Assembly: GCF_036188265.1 (NCBI RefSeq)
Contig: NZ_CP108093.1
Location: forward strand, 5,290,001-5,354,000
Reading direction: 5' to 3'
Source of the DNA: Streptomyces sp. NBC_00247
GTDB lineage: Bacteria; Actinomycetota; Actinomycetes; Streptomycetales; Streptomycetaceae
DNA: 64,000 bases
The translations under genes were made by a program, and so were the position numbers. Position 1 is the first letter of the stretch. Each line of letters begins with the position of its first letter. The notes beneath the pieces are model-generated. The model had not been told where the DNA came from and ran no database searches. It saw only the letters and a program-made list of their open reading frames with translations. Below are positions 43,271 to 52,205 of the stretch, piece after piece.

Positions 43271-43978
43271 TCAGCGCATCTTTCCGCCGCGCGGCATCCG
43301 CATGCCCTTCGGCATGGGGCCCTTCGGCAGTGGCATGTTGCTCATCAGGTCCCCCATCGCCCGCAGTCGGTCGTTGGCCGCCGTGACCTGCGGGCCGCTG
43401 AGGATGCGCGGGTACTTCAGCATCTTCACGCGTACCTTCTTCAGCGGCACCTGGCCCTCGCCGTCGCCCACGATGATGTCGTGCACGGGGACGTCGACGA
43501 CGATGCGCGCCATCCGCCTCTTCTCGGCGGCCAGCAGGCTCTTCACCCGGTTCGGGTTGCCCTCGGCCACCAGGACGATGCCGGCCTTGCCGACCGCGCG
43601 GTGGACGACGTCCTGGCTGCGGTTCATCGCCACCGCCGGAGTGGTGGTCCAGCCGCGTCCGATACGGTCCAGCACCGCTGCCGCGGCACCGGGCTGGCCC
43701 TCCATCTGGCCGAAGGCCGCGGCCTCCGCGCGCCGTCCGAAGATGACCAGCACCGCGATGACGGCCACGAAGAAGCCCAGGATGCCCAGGTAGACCGGGT
43801 GCCCGATCGCGAAGCCGATCGCGAGGAGCACGCCGAAGATGACGATCCACAGTCCCGCGAGCACGAGACCGATCTTCGGGTCCGACCGTCGGGTCATCTT
43901 GTAGGTCAGGGCGATCTGCTTGAGCCGCCCCGCGTTCTCGGCGCTGTCCGCGCCTTCAGTGTTTGCCTTCCTCGCCAT
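43271..43978 (-). CDS. DUF4191-family membrane protein
   Basis: 235 residues. Two adjacent hydrophobic spans (LVLAGLWIVIFGVLLAIGFA; LGILGFFVAVIAVLVIF) follow a short basic cytoplasmic N-terminus. The soluble C-terminal domain includes NRSQDVVHRAVGKAGIVLVAEG and ends in a Met/Pro/Gly-rich basic tail (PKGPMPKGMRMPRGGKMR). This matches DUF4191, conserved in actinobacteria next to lipA. Function unknown. Confidence 0.85.
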   Translation of the reverse strand: MARKANTEGADSAENAGRLKQIALTYKMTRRSDPKIGLVLAGLWIVIFGVLLAIGFAIGHPVYLGILGFFVAVIAVLVIFGRRAEAAAFGQMEGQPGAAAAVLDRIGRGWTTTPAVAMNRSQDVVHRAVGKAGIVLVAEGNPNRVKSLLAAEKRRMARIVVDVPVHDIIVGDGEGQVPLKKVRVKMLKYPRILSGPQVTAANDRLRAMGDLMSNMPLPKGPMPKGMRMPRGGKMR

Positions 43979-43988
43979 GTACAGAAGT

Positions 43989-44198
43989 TTACGTGGCCGA
44001 GGAACGGTGCTCCGCAACGGCCTCCAGTACGTGCTGGGCCTCGACCCGGTCCTTGGCGCGGCGGCGGTCCTCCAGGACCGCGGTCCAGGCGTTGCGGCGG
44101 GCGGTCCGCTGGCCGCCGCTGAGCAGCAGCGACTCGACGGCGCGGAGGGCGTGGGTGACGGTCGGAAGGGCGTGGGCACGTACCGGCGCGGCCTGCAT
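43989..44198 (-). CDS. Small hypothetical protein upstream of DUF4191 gene
   Basis: 69 residues from the ATG at 44198 (MQAAPVRAHALPTVTHALRAVES), 10 bp before the DUF4191 gene on the same strand. It is helical and basic in the middle (GGQRTARRNAWTAVLEDRRRAKD). GAGAGGG lies 9 bases upstream; a longer version from 44303 is possible but less likely. No known domain. Confidence 0.6.
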   Translation of the reverse strand: MQAAPVRAHALPTVTHALRAVESLLLSGGQRTARRNAWTAVLEDRRRAKDRVEAQHVLEAVAEHRSSAT

Positions 44199-44354
44199 GG
44201 CGGTGTTCCCTCTCGGGGCGGTCCGCGCGCTGCGCGGAACGGGGTGCGGGAGACGGAGGGCGACAGCGGGTTCGGCCACTGAGGCCCGTGGAACCGGGGT
44301 CACTGCTCCGGAGCCGGACCAGGATCACTGCTCCGGGACCAGGGTCACCCCTTG

Positions 44355-44383
44355 GTGTTACCAGGGCATGACCGGTCGGTCAA
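44355..44383 (-). promoter_or_regulatory. Possible promoter for the 43989-44198 gene
   Basis: Minus strand TTGACC (44383-44378), 17-base spacer, TAACAC (44360-44355). The -10 is imperfect. The remainder of the 44199-44510 gap shows nothing further that I can support. Confidence 0.45.
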
Positions 44384-44510
44384 ACACCAATGAAACCTTG
44401 ATGCGCCCCGTGCGCACGCCGGGGCGGCCCATACGCGTCCCCCACCTGCGGGGAGCGTACGGGCCGCCTCCGACGGGCGGTTACCGCCCGGTAATGCCTT
44501 GTGCTCGGAT

Positions 44511-45491
44511 TCACACGGCCGCGGCGCGCGCGACCGTTTTGGAGGCGGCCGCGTCGCGGGCCTCCATCGCCTGCTGGAAGAGGCGTCCGGCGCGGTACGA
44601 GGAGCGCACCAGCGGGCCCGACATCACGCCGGAGTACCCGATCGCGTCGGCCTCGTCCTTGAGCTCCACGAACTCCTGCGGCTTCACCCAGCGCTCGACG
44701 GGGTGGTGCCGCACGGAGGGCCGCAGGTACTGGGTGATCGTGATCAGCTCGCAGCCCGCGTCGTGCAGGTCCTGGAGCGCCTCGCTGACCTCTTCGCGGG
44801 TCTCGCCCATGCCGAGGATCAGGTTGGACTTGGTCACCAGGCCGGCCTCCCGGGCCCGCGTGATGACCTCCAGCGAACGCTCGTACCGGAAGCCCGGGCG
44901 GATGCGCTTGAAGATGCGGGGGACCGTCTCCACGTTGTGGGCCAGCACCTCGGGGCGCGAGGAGAAGACCTCGGCCAGCTGTGCGGGCTCCGCGTTGAAG
45001 TCGGGGATCAGCAGCTCGACCTTGGTGCGGCCGGCCTCGCGTCCGTCCGTCAGCGCGTGGATCTGGCGGACGGTCTCCGCGTACAGCCACGCACCGCCGT
45101 CCTCCAGGTCGTCGCGGGCGACGCCGGTGATCGTGGCGTAGTTCAGGTCCATCGTGACGACGGACTCGCCGACCCGGCGGGGCTCGTCACGGTCCAGCGC
45201 CTGCGGCTTGCCCGTGTCGATCTGGCAGAAGTCGCAGCGCCGGGTGCACTGGTCGCCGCCGATGAGGAAGGTCGCCTCGCGGTCCTCCCAGCACTCGAAG
45301 ATGTTGGGACAGCCCGCCTCCTGGCAGACCGTGTGCAGCCCCTCGCTCTTGACGAGCTTCTGCAGCTGGTTGTACTCGGGGCCCATCTTCGCCCGGGTTT
45401 TGATCCACTCGGGCTTGCGCTCGATGGGGGTCTGGCTGTTCCGGACCTCCAGGCGCAGCATCTTGCGCCCGTCGGGTGCGACAGCGGACAC
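44511..45491 (-). CDS. lipA: Lipoyl synthase (radical SAM)
   Basis: 326 residues from a GTG. It inserts two sulfurs into protein-bound octanoyl groups. The auxiliary cluster cysteines are Cys56, Cys61 and Cys67 (CQEAGCPNIFEC), and the radical-SAM cluster is Cys82, Cys86 and Cys89 (CTRRCDFC). The conserved serine motif is near VRSSYRAG. It lies downstream of lipB on the same strand with a 194-bp gap. Its products are needed by the E2 protein encoded at 57183-58943. Confidence 0.97.
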   Translation of the reverse strand: MSAVAPDGRKMLRLEVRNSQTPIERKPEWIKTRAKMGPEYNQLQKLVKSEGLHTVCQEAGCPNIFECWEDREATFLIGGDQCTRRCDFCQIDTGKPQALDRDEPRRVGESVVTMDLNYATITGVARDDLEDGGAWLYAETVRQIHALTDGREAGRTKVELLIPDFNAEPAQLAEVFSSRPEVLAHNVETVPRIFKRIRPGFRYERSLEVITRAREAGLVTKSNLILGMGETREEVSEALQDLHDAGCELITITQYLRPSVRHHPVERWVKPQEFVELKDEADAIGYSGVMSGPLVRSSYRAGRLFQQAMEARDAAASKTVARAAAV

Positions 45492-45685
45492 TCCGGCACT
45501 CCCCTTAGCTTTTACTGCATTGGATTCTTCGGCGAAGACCAGGGTACGCCCGTCATTCGCACGGTCCTACGTCCGGCCAACCTGTGGCCGACGGGGGCTA
45601 TTCCCCGTACGGCCCACACCGCGGGACCGAGGACGTCCGTGCGGGCGGCCGACGGCCCGTACGGCACCCCCGGGGCCGCCGGCGG

Positions 45686-46489
45686 TCAGGCGCTCGCGGG
45701 AGCGGGCGCCACCTCGCGGGGCGCGGGCTCGGCGTTCTCCAGGACGTCACGCAGGTGCTTCTCCACGACCGGAAGCACGTCCGCGACGGTCAGGTCGCGC
45801 CCCAGCTCGTACGCGAGCGAGGTGACGCCCGCGTCGCGGATGCCGCAGGGCACGATCCGGTCGAAAGAGGTGTTGTCGGGGTTCACGTTCAGCGCGAAAC
45901 CGTGCATCGTGACGCCCTTGGCGACCCGGATGCCGATGGCGGCCAGCTTGCGGTCCTCGCGGCGCTGCCCGGCGTTGGAGGGGGCGTACTCGGGGCCGTT
46001 GAGCCGCGGGTCGAACTCCTCGTCCGTCAGCCGGGGGTCGAAGTCCAGCGACAGGCCGCCGACCGACGGCCGCCGCTCGACAGGATCGCCCAGCACCCAG
46101 ACCCCGCTGCGGCCCTCGACCCGGCTGGTCGCCACGCCGAACTCCGCGGCGGCGCGGATCAGCGCCTCCTCCAGGCGCCGCACGTGGGCGACGACGTCGA
46201 CCGGGCGCGGCAGCTTCTGGATCGGGTAGCCGACGAGCTGACCCGGACCGTGCCAGGTGATCTTTCCGCCGCGGTCCACGTCGACGACCGGGGTGCCGTC
46301 CAGGGGCCGCTCGCTGTCGGTGGTGCGCCGGCCCGCCGTGTAGACGGACCTGTGCTCCAGCAGCAGGCAGGTGTCGGGGACGGTGTCCTCGAACCGGGCG
46401 GCGTGCAGCTCGCGCTGCCTCTGCCAGGCCTCCTGGTACTCGACGGCTTCCGTGCCGAACCCCAGCCGGACGAAACGCAGCTCGCTCAC
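45686..46489 (-). CDS. lipB: Lipoate-protein ligase B (octanoyltransferase)
   Basis: 267 residues from a GTG. It transfers octanoate from acyl carrier protein to lipoyl domains. Family signatures include HGPGQLVGYPI, the active-site Lys181 in RKLAAIGIRV and Cys215 in IVPCGI. A hydrophilic insertion of about 40 residues (135-175) between VWVLGDPV and REDRKLAA is longer than in E. coli LipB and seems usual in streptomycetes. It is upstream of lipA. Confidence 0.95.
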   Translation of the reverse strand: MSELRFVRLGFGTEAVEYQEAWQRQRELHAARFEDTVPDTCLLLEHRSVYTAGRRTTDSERPLDGTPVVDVDRGGKITWHGPGQLVGYPIQKLPRPVDVVAHVRRLEEALIRAAAEFGVATSRVEGRSGVWVLGDPVERRPSVGGLSLDFDPRLTDEEFDPRLNGPEYAPSNAGQRREDRKLAAIGIRVAKGVTMHGFALNVNPDNTSFDRIVPCGIRDAGVTSLAYELGRDLTVADVLPVVEKHLRDVLENAEPAPREVAPAPASA

Positions 46490-46756
46490 GGCGATGCCTC
46501 CCTACTCGTGGTGACGCCGGCCCGGAGGGGTGCCTCCGCCCGTCGTCACCGTGCACTGATCGCGCCCGAATCACTGTACGACCGTCCCGGACCGGGCGGT
46601 CCGGCAGGTCGTTCCGTCAGCATGACCGTCACTCCTCACACGATCGGATGAACATGGAGCGAACCCGGCCGGGGCCGCTCCGGGGGCCGCTAAATTCACG
46701 CCGTTCCCCAAGGGCTGCCACGCCCGGCCCAGGCAAGGCAGGAGACCGCACCGCAG

Positions 46757-48433
46757 ATGTCGGAACGACCCCCGCAGCGCACCCCGCACCCCCCGAACCG
46801 CAGACTCGCCGCACTCATCTCGGAGGCCGGCTTCTCCCACGCGGGCTTGGCCCGCCGGGTGGACCAGCTGGGGCTGGAGCACGGCCTCGACCTGCGGTAC
46901 GACAAGACCTCGGTGACCCGCTGGCTGCGTGGCCAGCAACCGCGGGGGACGACACCCGCCCTGATCGCCGAGGTCTTCACCCGGCGCCTGGGACGCCGGC
47001 TCACCGCCCAGGACCTCGGGCTGGACGCGTGCGCGCCCGTCTACGCGGGCCTGGAGTTCGCGGCGACCCCGGCCGAGGCGGTCGACATCGTCAGCGGACT
47101 CTGGCGCAAGGACTCCGGCAACCAGGCGGACCTGCGCAAGATCGCCTTCACCCCGGCCGGGCTGGTGGTGCCGAGCCGGGACTGGCTGATCGGTCAGGCC
47201 GACGAGTCCGTCTCCCGGGACGACCTCCCGGCCCCCGCCCCGGCTGCCGCCGCGACCCGGGGACCCGGTGCCGGGGGCACCCGGGGCGGGCCCGGCGCCA
47301 CTACCGGCCCCGGCCCGTTCGGTGACGCGCGCCCCGGCCCCCGCACGGGCACCCTGCACGGCCCCGGCGGCACCCCGGGCGCGGGCGCCTGGATCGGCGG
47401 TCAGCGCCCGGCCCCCGGCCACGGGCCGGGCGGCGCGGCGGACGGCGGCACGGGTACGGGCCCCGCCGAAACCCCCGGAACCCCGCGCCCCGCGGTGCCC
47501 CGCCAGCGGCAGACCGAGCGGGGGCCCGGGCAGCGCGTCGGCAACGGCGACGTGGCGGCGCTGCGCTCGGTCGGCGAACTCTTCCGCTCGCTCGACCACG
47601 CCTACGGCGGCGGGCACGCCCGCCAGGCGCTGATCCGCTACCTGGAGCACGAGGCCGAGCCCATGCTCCGGGGCAGCTACACCGAGACGACCGGCCGCCG
47701 GCTCTTCGCGGCGGCGGCCGACCTGACCCGGCTCGCCGGGTGGACCTCGTACGACATCGCCGCGCACGGGCTGGCGCAGCGGTACTTCGTCCAGGCCCTG
47801 CGGCTCGCCCAGGCCGCCGGGGACCGCGCCTACGGCAGCTACGTGCTGATCACCATGAGCCGGCAGGCGGTCTACCTCGGGCACGGCCGCGAGGCCGTCC
47901 AGCTCGCCCGGGTGGCCCAGCAGGGGGTGGGACCCGCGGCGCCCGCGGCCGTCCAGGCCCTGCTGCACGCGGTCGAGGCGCGCGGGCACGGCGTGCTCGG
48001 GGACGCGAGGGCGTGCGCCGTCTCACTGGCGCGCGCGGAGCGCGCCCTGGAGGCCGTGCGCCCCGGCGACGAGGCGCCGCACTGGGCCCGCCACTTCGAC
48101 GAGGCCCAGCTCGCCGACGAGCTGGCGCACTGCCACCGGGACCTCCAGCAGTACCGGGCCGCCGCCCTGCACGCCGAGCGCTCGCTCCAGCTGCGCGCCC
48201 CCGCGTACGCCCGCAGCAGGCTCTTCTGCCGGGTGGTTCTCGCCTCGGCACGGCTCGGCCTCGGCGAACTCGACCAGGCCTGCCTGCTGGGCGCCGAGGC
48301 GGCCCAGCAGGCCCGCGAGATGCGCTCGGTCCGGGCGACGGAGTACGTACGCGAGTTCGAGCGCAGGCTGGAGCCCTACCGCGACGCGGCGGCGGTACGC
48401 GGGTACCGCGAGCAGATCGCGGCCCTCGGCTGA
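46757..48433 (+). CDS. NsdA-like regulatory protein with TPR-type C-terminus
   Basis: 558 residues. The N-terminal 60-residue region (RLAALISEAGFSHAGLARRV, DKTSVTRWLRGQQPRG) looks like a Cro-type helix-turn-helix. A Gly/Pro/Ala-rich, probably disordered linker covers about residues 155-260. The C-terminal half is helical and TPR-like (ADLTRLAGWTSYDIAAHG, QRYFVQALRLAQAAGD). This is the layout of the streptomycete NsdA/NsdB family, which modulates differentiation and antibiotic production. The specific role is unknown. Confidence 0.8.
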   Translation: MSERPPQRTPHPPNRRLAALISEAGFSHAGLARRVDQLGLEHGLDLRYDKTSVTRWLRGQQPRGTTPALIAEVFTRRLGRRLTAQDLGLDACAPVYAGLEFAATPAEAVDIVSGLWRKDSGNQADLRKIAFTPAGLVVPSRDWLIGQADESVSRDDLPAPAPAAAATRGPGAGGTRGGPGATTGPGPFGDARPGPRTGTLHGPGGTPGAGAWIGGQRPAPGHGPGGAADGGTGTGPAETPGTPRPAVPRQRQTERGPGQRVGNGDVAALRSVGELFRSLDHAYGGGHARQALIRYLEHEAEPMLRGSYTETTGRRLFAAAADLTRLAGWTSYDIAAHGLAQRYFVQALRLAQAAGDRAYGSYVLITMSRQAVYLGHGREAVQLARVAQQGVGPAAPAAVQALLHAVEARGHGVLGDARACAVSLARAERALEAVRPGDEAPHWARHFDEAQLADELAHCHRDLQQYRAAALHAERSLQLRAPAYARSRLFCRVVLASARLGLGELDQACLLGAEAAQQAREMRSVRATEYVREFERRLEPYRDAAAVRGYREQIAALG

Positions 48434-48491
48434 CGGCGGCGACCCGCCTCCACCGCGGCCCTGCCGGGACGGGCCGCCCCCGACCGCGCGC

Positions 48492-49838
48492 TCAGGCGGC
48501 CCCCGACAGCGTGGCCCCCGGTTCCGGTACGTACCCCGGACCCGCCCCGAGATCGGCCAGGATCGCCTCCGCCGCGCGCCGCCCGGAGTGCAGGGCGCCC
48601 CGCAGGGTGCTGGTGTCCCGGTGGTCGCCGCACACGTACAGTCCGGCGAGCACCCGGACCGGGCGGCTCGGGTCGTGCGGCGGCGTCATCACCGGGACCG
48701 CCTCGGCGGTGTGATGGGTGGCCAGCAGTTCCCAGTCGTCCGTGGGCGTCCCGTACAGGGCCGCCAGATGGCCGCGCACCGCACGGTCGAGGCCGGGCGG
48801 CGGGGTGCCGAGCACCGCGGAGGTGATGAGCGCGCGGCCCTGCGGCGCACGGCTGGGGTCGATCCCGCTCATCACCGCCGAGTACGCGACCGGACCCGCC
48901 CCGCCCGCCTCCAGCACCAGCGAGGCGCCCGTGCCGGGAGGGGCGGGGGCGGTGTGGTGAAGCACCGTCACCGGATGGAAGCCGGGCACCCGCAGACCGG
49001 GCAGCAGCTCGGCGGCGGCCCCCGCGCCGGTCGCCACCAGCAGCGCCCGGCAGCCCAGCTCGCCGTGCTCCTTGGTGGTCACGGACGTGGTGTCGGCGGC
49101 CGTCACCTGGACGTCCGTCCGCACGGTGCCCGGCGGCAGGGTGGACGCCAGCAGCTCGGGCAGCGCCGCCGAACCGCCCTCGGGCACCCGGAGCGTGCCG
49201 CGCGCCCAGTCGCGCAGGACGAGTTCCGCGACCCGGCTCGACACCCGCAGTTCCGGATCGCTGAGCAGGGCGGCGAGCAGCGGGCGGAGGAAGCCGTCGA
49301 CGGTACGGGCCGGGAGCCCGCGCGCCGCGAGCGCCGACTCCGCCGCCCGGTCGGGCTTGGCCATGATGCGGGCGGTGGAGGTGGCGGAGAGCCGGGCCAG
49401 CGACGCGCCGAGCCGGGCCCGGTCCAGGGCCTCGCCGACCGCGCCGCCGCGGCCGGACGGGGCGGCGCGGTCGGTGCCGACGGGGGCGCTCGAACGGGCG
49501 CGCATGGGCATGAACGCGCCCCTGGTGCTTCGTATGCCACCGGCGCGATAGTGGCGACCGGCGTTGTGGACCACGACCGCCGGATCGAACTCGCGGAGCA
49601 CCAGGCTCGACAGCCCCGGTATGTCCCCGAGTTCCTCCGGCACGCTGCTGAGCAGCGGGCCGAGACGGTCGAGCCGGAATCCGTCCACCTCGTCCGTGGC
49701 CAGCCTGCCGCCGATGCGCGGTGTTGCCTCCAGGACGCTGACGCTCACCCCCGCCCGTACGAGAAGGTGGGCGGCTGACAAGCCGGCTGTACCGGCTCCG
49801 ATGATGACCACGTCCGCGTGGTGTGCCGGGTTACGCAC
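48492..49838 (-). CDS. FAD-dependent amine oxidase/protoporphyrinogen-oxidase-like protein
   Basis: 448 residues from a GTG. The dinucleotide motif VVIIGAGTAGLSAAHLLVRAG and the RIGGRLATDEVDGFRLD motif are typical of the NAD(P)/FAD amine-oxidase superfamily; the C-terminal FAD motif is VCGDHRDTSTLRGALHSG. A Ser/Arg-rich stretch around residues 125-145 is low complexity. It stands alone, so the substrate is not evident. The Shine-Dalgarno GGGAGG is close to the GTG. Confidence 0.85.
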   Translation of the reverse strand: MRNPAHHADVVIIGAGTAGLSAAHLLVRAGVSVSVLEATPRIGGRLATDEVDGFRLDRLGPLLSSVPEELGDIPGLSSLVLREFDPAVVVHNAGRHYRAGGIRSTRGAFMPMRARSSAPVGTDRAAPSGRGGAVGEALDRARLGASLARLSATSTARIMAKPDRAAESALAARGLPARTVDGFLRPLLAALLSDPELRVSSRVAELVLRDWARGTLRVPEGGSAALPELLASTLPPGTVRTDVQVTAADTTSVTTKEHGELGCRALLVATGAGAAAELLPGLRVPGFHPVTVLHHTAPAPPGTGASLVLEAGGAGPVAYSAVMSGIDPSRAPQGRALITSAVLGTPPPGLDRAVRGHLAALYGTPTDDWELLATHHTAEAVPVMTPPHDPSRPVRVLAGLYVCGDHRDTSTLRGALHSGRRAAEAILADLGAGPGYVPEPGATLSGAA

Positions 49839-49970
49839 ATGCCCTCCCCGAGTCGTGCGAGCGGTGGGAGGCTCATGCCCCCAACCTGCTACCGGAATGC
49901 CCGAGTTCGCCAAAGAGGCTAGGAGGATGGCCGATACCTGGACAGTGGCCCGTAAGCAGGCACCGGTGCA

Positions 49971-50046
49971 CGGGGTCGCACGCGCCCCGGGACGGGACGC
50001 CGGACGGGGTCGCACGCGCCCCCCGGGACGGGACGCCGGACGGGGT
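49971..50046. repeat. Tandem repeat of about 34-36 bp, 2.2 copies
   Basis: Unit 1 is at 49971-50004 and unit 2 at 50005-50040 (with two extra C), followed by a partial CGGGGT at 50041-50046. Each begins CGGGGTCGCACGCG. It lies just downstream of the SDR gene (stop at 50050). Confidence 0.8.
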
Positions 50047-50049
50047 CCG

Positions 50050-50949
50050 TCAGCCGAGGGCCGCGCGGACGGCGCTGTCGACGCCGGGGAAGGCGAAGGT
50101 GAAGCCCGAGTCCAGCAGCTTGCGCGGGATCACCCGCTGGCTGCCCAGCACGTCCTCGGCGAAGTCGCCCAGCGCGAGGCGGAGCGCCGGGGCGGGGGCC
50201 GTGAAGAAGGTGGGCCGGTGCAGGACCCGGCCCATCGCCGCCGTCACCTCGGCGTTGGTGACCGGTTCGGGCGCGGTGAGGTTCACCGGCCCGGACAGGG
50301 ACTCCGTGTCGAGCAGATGGCGCAGGGCGGCGACGTGGTCGTGCAGCGCGATGAAGCTCCAGTACTGGCGGCCGTTGCCGAGCCGCCCGCCGAGCCCGGC
50401 CTTGAACAGCGGGAAGAGCTTGCCCCAGGCGCCCCCGCCCGAGGCGACGACCAGCCCGGTGCGCGTGTGCACGGTCCGGATGCCGGCCTCCTCGGCGGGT
50501 GCCGTGGCGGCCTCCCACTCCTCGCACACCGAGGGCAGGAAACCCTCGCCGGGCGGGGCGCCTTCGTCGACCGCGCGGTCACCGGTGTCGCCGTAGTAGC
50601 CGATCGCGGAACCCGAGACCAGGACCTTGGGCGGGGCGTCCAGCGAGGCCAGGGCCTCCGCGATCGTGGCCGTGCCCAGCACCCGGCTGTCCCGGATCTC
50701 CTTCTTGTACGCCTCGGTCCACCGGTGGTCGCCGACCCCGGCACCCGCCATGTGCACGACCGCGTCGCAGCCGACCAGCCCGGCCGCGTCGACGTACCCC
50801 CGGTGCGGATCCCACTCGACCTCGTCGCCCGACTTCGCGGGCCGGCGCACCAGACGGGCGACCTCGTGCCCGTCGGCCCGAAGCGAGCGCACGAGCGCCG
50901 CTCCGATGAGTCCGGTCGATCCGGTGACGGCGATACGGGAGCGCTCCAT
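50050..50949 (-). CDS. SDR-family NAD-dependent epimerase-like protein (TIGR01777 type)
   Basis: 299 residues. The Rossmann motif AVTGSTGLIGAALVRSL starts the protein, followed by VEWDPHRGYVD and the substrate region VSGSAIGYYGD with an atypical YYGD in place of the YxxxK catalytic motif. A C-terminal DUF1731 domain is seen in VIPRKLLDSGFTFAFP. These proteins are related to the cell-division-associated YfcH/SulA-like group. No catalytic function is established. Confidence 0.87.
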   Translation of the reverse strand: MERSRIAVTGSTGLIGAALVRSLRADGHEVARLVRRPAKSGDEVEWDPHRGYVDAAGLVGCDAVVHMAGAGVGDHRWTEAYKKEIRDSRVLGTATIAEALASLDAPPKVLVSGSAIGYYGDTGDRAVDEGAPPGEGFLPSVCEEWEAATAPAEEAGIRTVHTRTGLVVASGGGAWGKLFPLFKAGLGGRLGNGRQYWSFIALHDHVAALRHLLDTESLSGPVNLTAPEPVTNAEVTAAMGRVLHRPTFFTAPAPALRLALGDFAEDVLGSQRVIPRKLLDSGFTFAFPGVDSAVRAALG

Positions 50950-51021
50950 GGGCCCATCCTGCCCCATGGACCACCCCGATCGCCGCGATCGCCGGGGACA
51001 CGGCATGGCACAGTGACGCCC

Positions 51022-51564
51022 ATGCACGAGCTCCGCCTCCACGCCATACGCCCGGCGCTCCCCTCCGACGAGGCGGTGCTCGCCGCGCTCGACCGGGAGA
51101 CCTGGTCGACCCTGCACTCCGTGCAGCCCCGCCCGCAGCCGCCGTACCCGCCGTTCTTCGACGAGCGCCACCCGCCCCGCGACTTCCTCGTCGCCCAGAC
51201 GGCGCCCGGCGGCGGGCGGGCCGGTACGGATACGGACGCCGCCGGGGCCCCGGGTGTCGCCGGGTACATCCGCCTGGTCGCGCCCACCCCGCTCGCCTGC
51301 CACCAGCACGTCCGGCAGATCCAGGGCCTCGCCGTCGCCGCCACGGCGCGCGGACTCGGCATCGGGCGGGCGCTGCTGCGCGCCGCGTGCGCCGAGGCGA
51401 GGCGCCAGGGCGCCAACCGGATCACCCTGCGCGTCCTCGGCCACAACGGGCCGGCCCGCGCGCTCTACGCCTCCGAGGGGTTCGCCGTGGAGGGCGTGCT
51501 GCCCGGCGAGCTCTTCCTGGCGGGCGGGTACGTCGACGACGTGCTGATGGGCCGCGCGCTCTGA
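51022..51564 (+). CDS. GNAT-family N-acetyltransferase
   Basis: 180 residues. The acetyl-CoA-binding segment QIQGLAVAATARGLGIGRALL and the later NGPARALYASEGFAVEGVL fit the GNAT fold. The N-terminus is RPALPSDEAVLAAL. It is divergent from the SDR gene. Substrate unknown. Confidence 0.88.
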   Translation: MHELRLHAIRPALPSDEAVLAALDRETWSTLHSVQPRPQPPYPPFFDERHPPRDFLVAQTAPGGGRAGTDTDAAGAPGVAGYIRLVAPTPLACHQHVRQIQGLAVAATARGLGIGRALLRAACAEARRQGANRITLRVLGHNGPARALYASEGFAVEGVLPGELFLAGGYVDDVLMGRAL

Positions 51565-51579
51565 CGGCGGCGGGGCCGC

Positions 51580-52101
51580 TCAGGCTCCGCCGAACCGCTC
51601 CCACAGCGCGGGCAGGCGGGCCGCCAGCACCTCGTCGTTCTCGAACGAGAAGGGCACCCCGGCCGGTTCGCGGGCCTGCGGGGGCAGCCCCAGGTCCGGC
51701 GAGACGACCCCGGTGAGCTGCTCGTACGCCTCGTCGGCCGCGTAGCCCAGCTCTTCGCCGTCCCCGTCGACCTCCTCGTCGAAGTCGTCCAGGAGTTCGG
51801 CGAGGTCGTCCGGGTCCTGGAGCGCGCCCTCGAACACCTCCCGGCCCCGGCCGATCAGCCAGCAGCGGAAGTAGTCGAAGGCGTCGTCGCCCGCTCCGCC
51901 GAGCAGCAGGGCGGCGGCGCCCCACAGGTCCCAGCGGTACGCGCGGTGGTAGCGGGCCTCGAAGTGCCGGGCGAAGTCGAGCACGGTCTCGGGGTCCAGC
52001 CGCACCAGCCGTTCCACGAGCAGCTCGGCGTGCTCCTCGGGGTCGCCCTCGGCGGCCTCGCGGGTGCTGTCGATGAGCTCCCAGAACTCCGTCTCGTCCA
52101 T
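51580..52101 (-). CDS. DUF4240-family protein
   Basis: 173 residues, strongly acidic, with MDETEFWELIDSTRE at the N-terminus and DDAFDYFRCWLIGRGREVFE in the middle, both characteristic of DUF4240. It is soluble, with no catalytic motif known. It converges on the GNAT gene. Confidence 0.85.
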   Translation of the reverse strand: MDETEFWELIDSTREAAEGDPEEHAELLVERLVRLDPETVLDFARHFEARYHRAYRWDLWGAAALLLGGAGDDAFDYFRCWLIGRGREVFEGALQDPDDLAELLDDFDEEVDGDGEELGYAADEAYEQLTGVVSPDLGLPPQAREPAGVPFSFENDEVLAARLPALWERFGGA

Positions 52102-52205
52102 CACGAGTACAGCATCGGCTCCGGCGGCGGCCCACGCACGCGGAGCTGCCGGGCTTTCGTCCGGGGCGTGACGGGTCCGCGTGCCGGCCCGGTCCGGACG
52201 GGGCC

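Noticed and set aside
44474..44490. Hairpin terminator for lipA
   Set aside because: The CGGGCGGT/ACCGCCCG palindrome leaves only a 1-nt loop; after trimming the stem is short, so support is weak.
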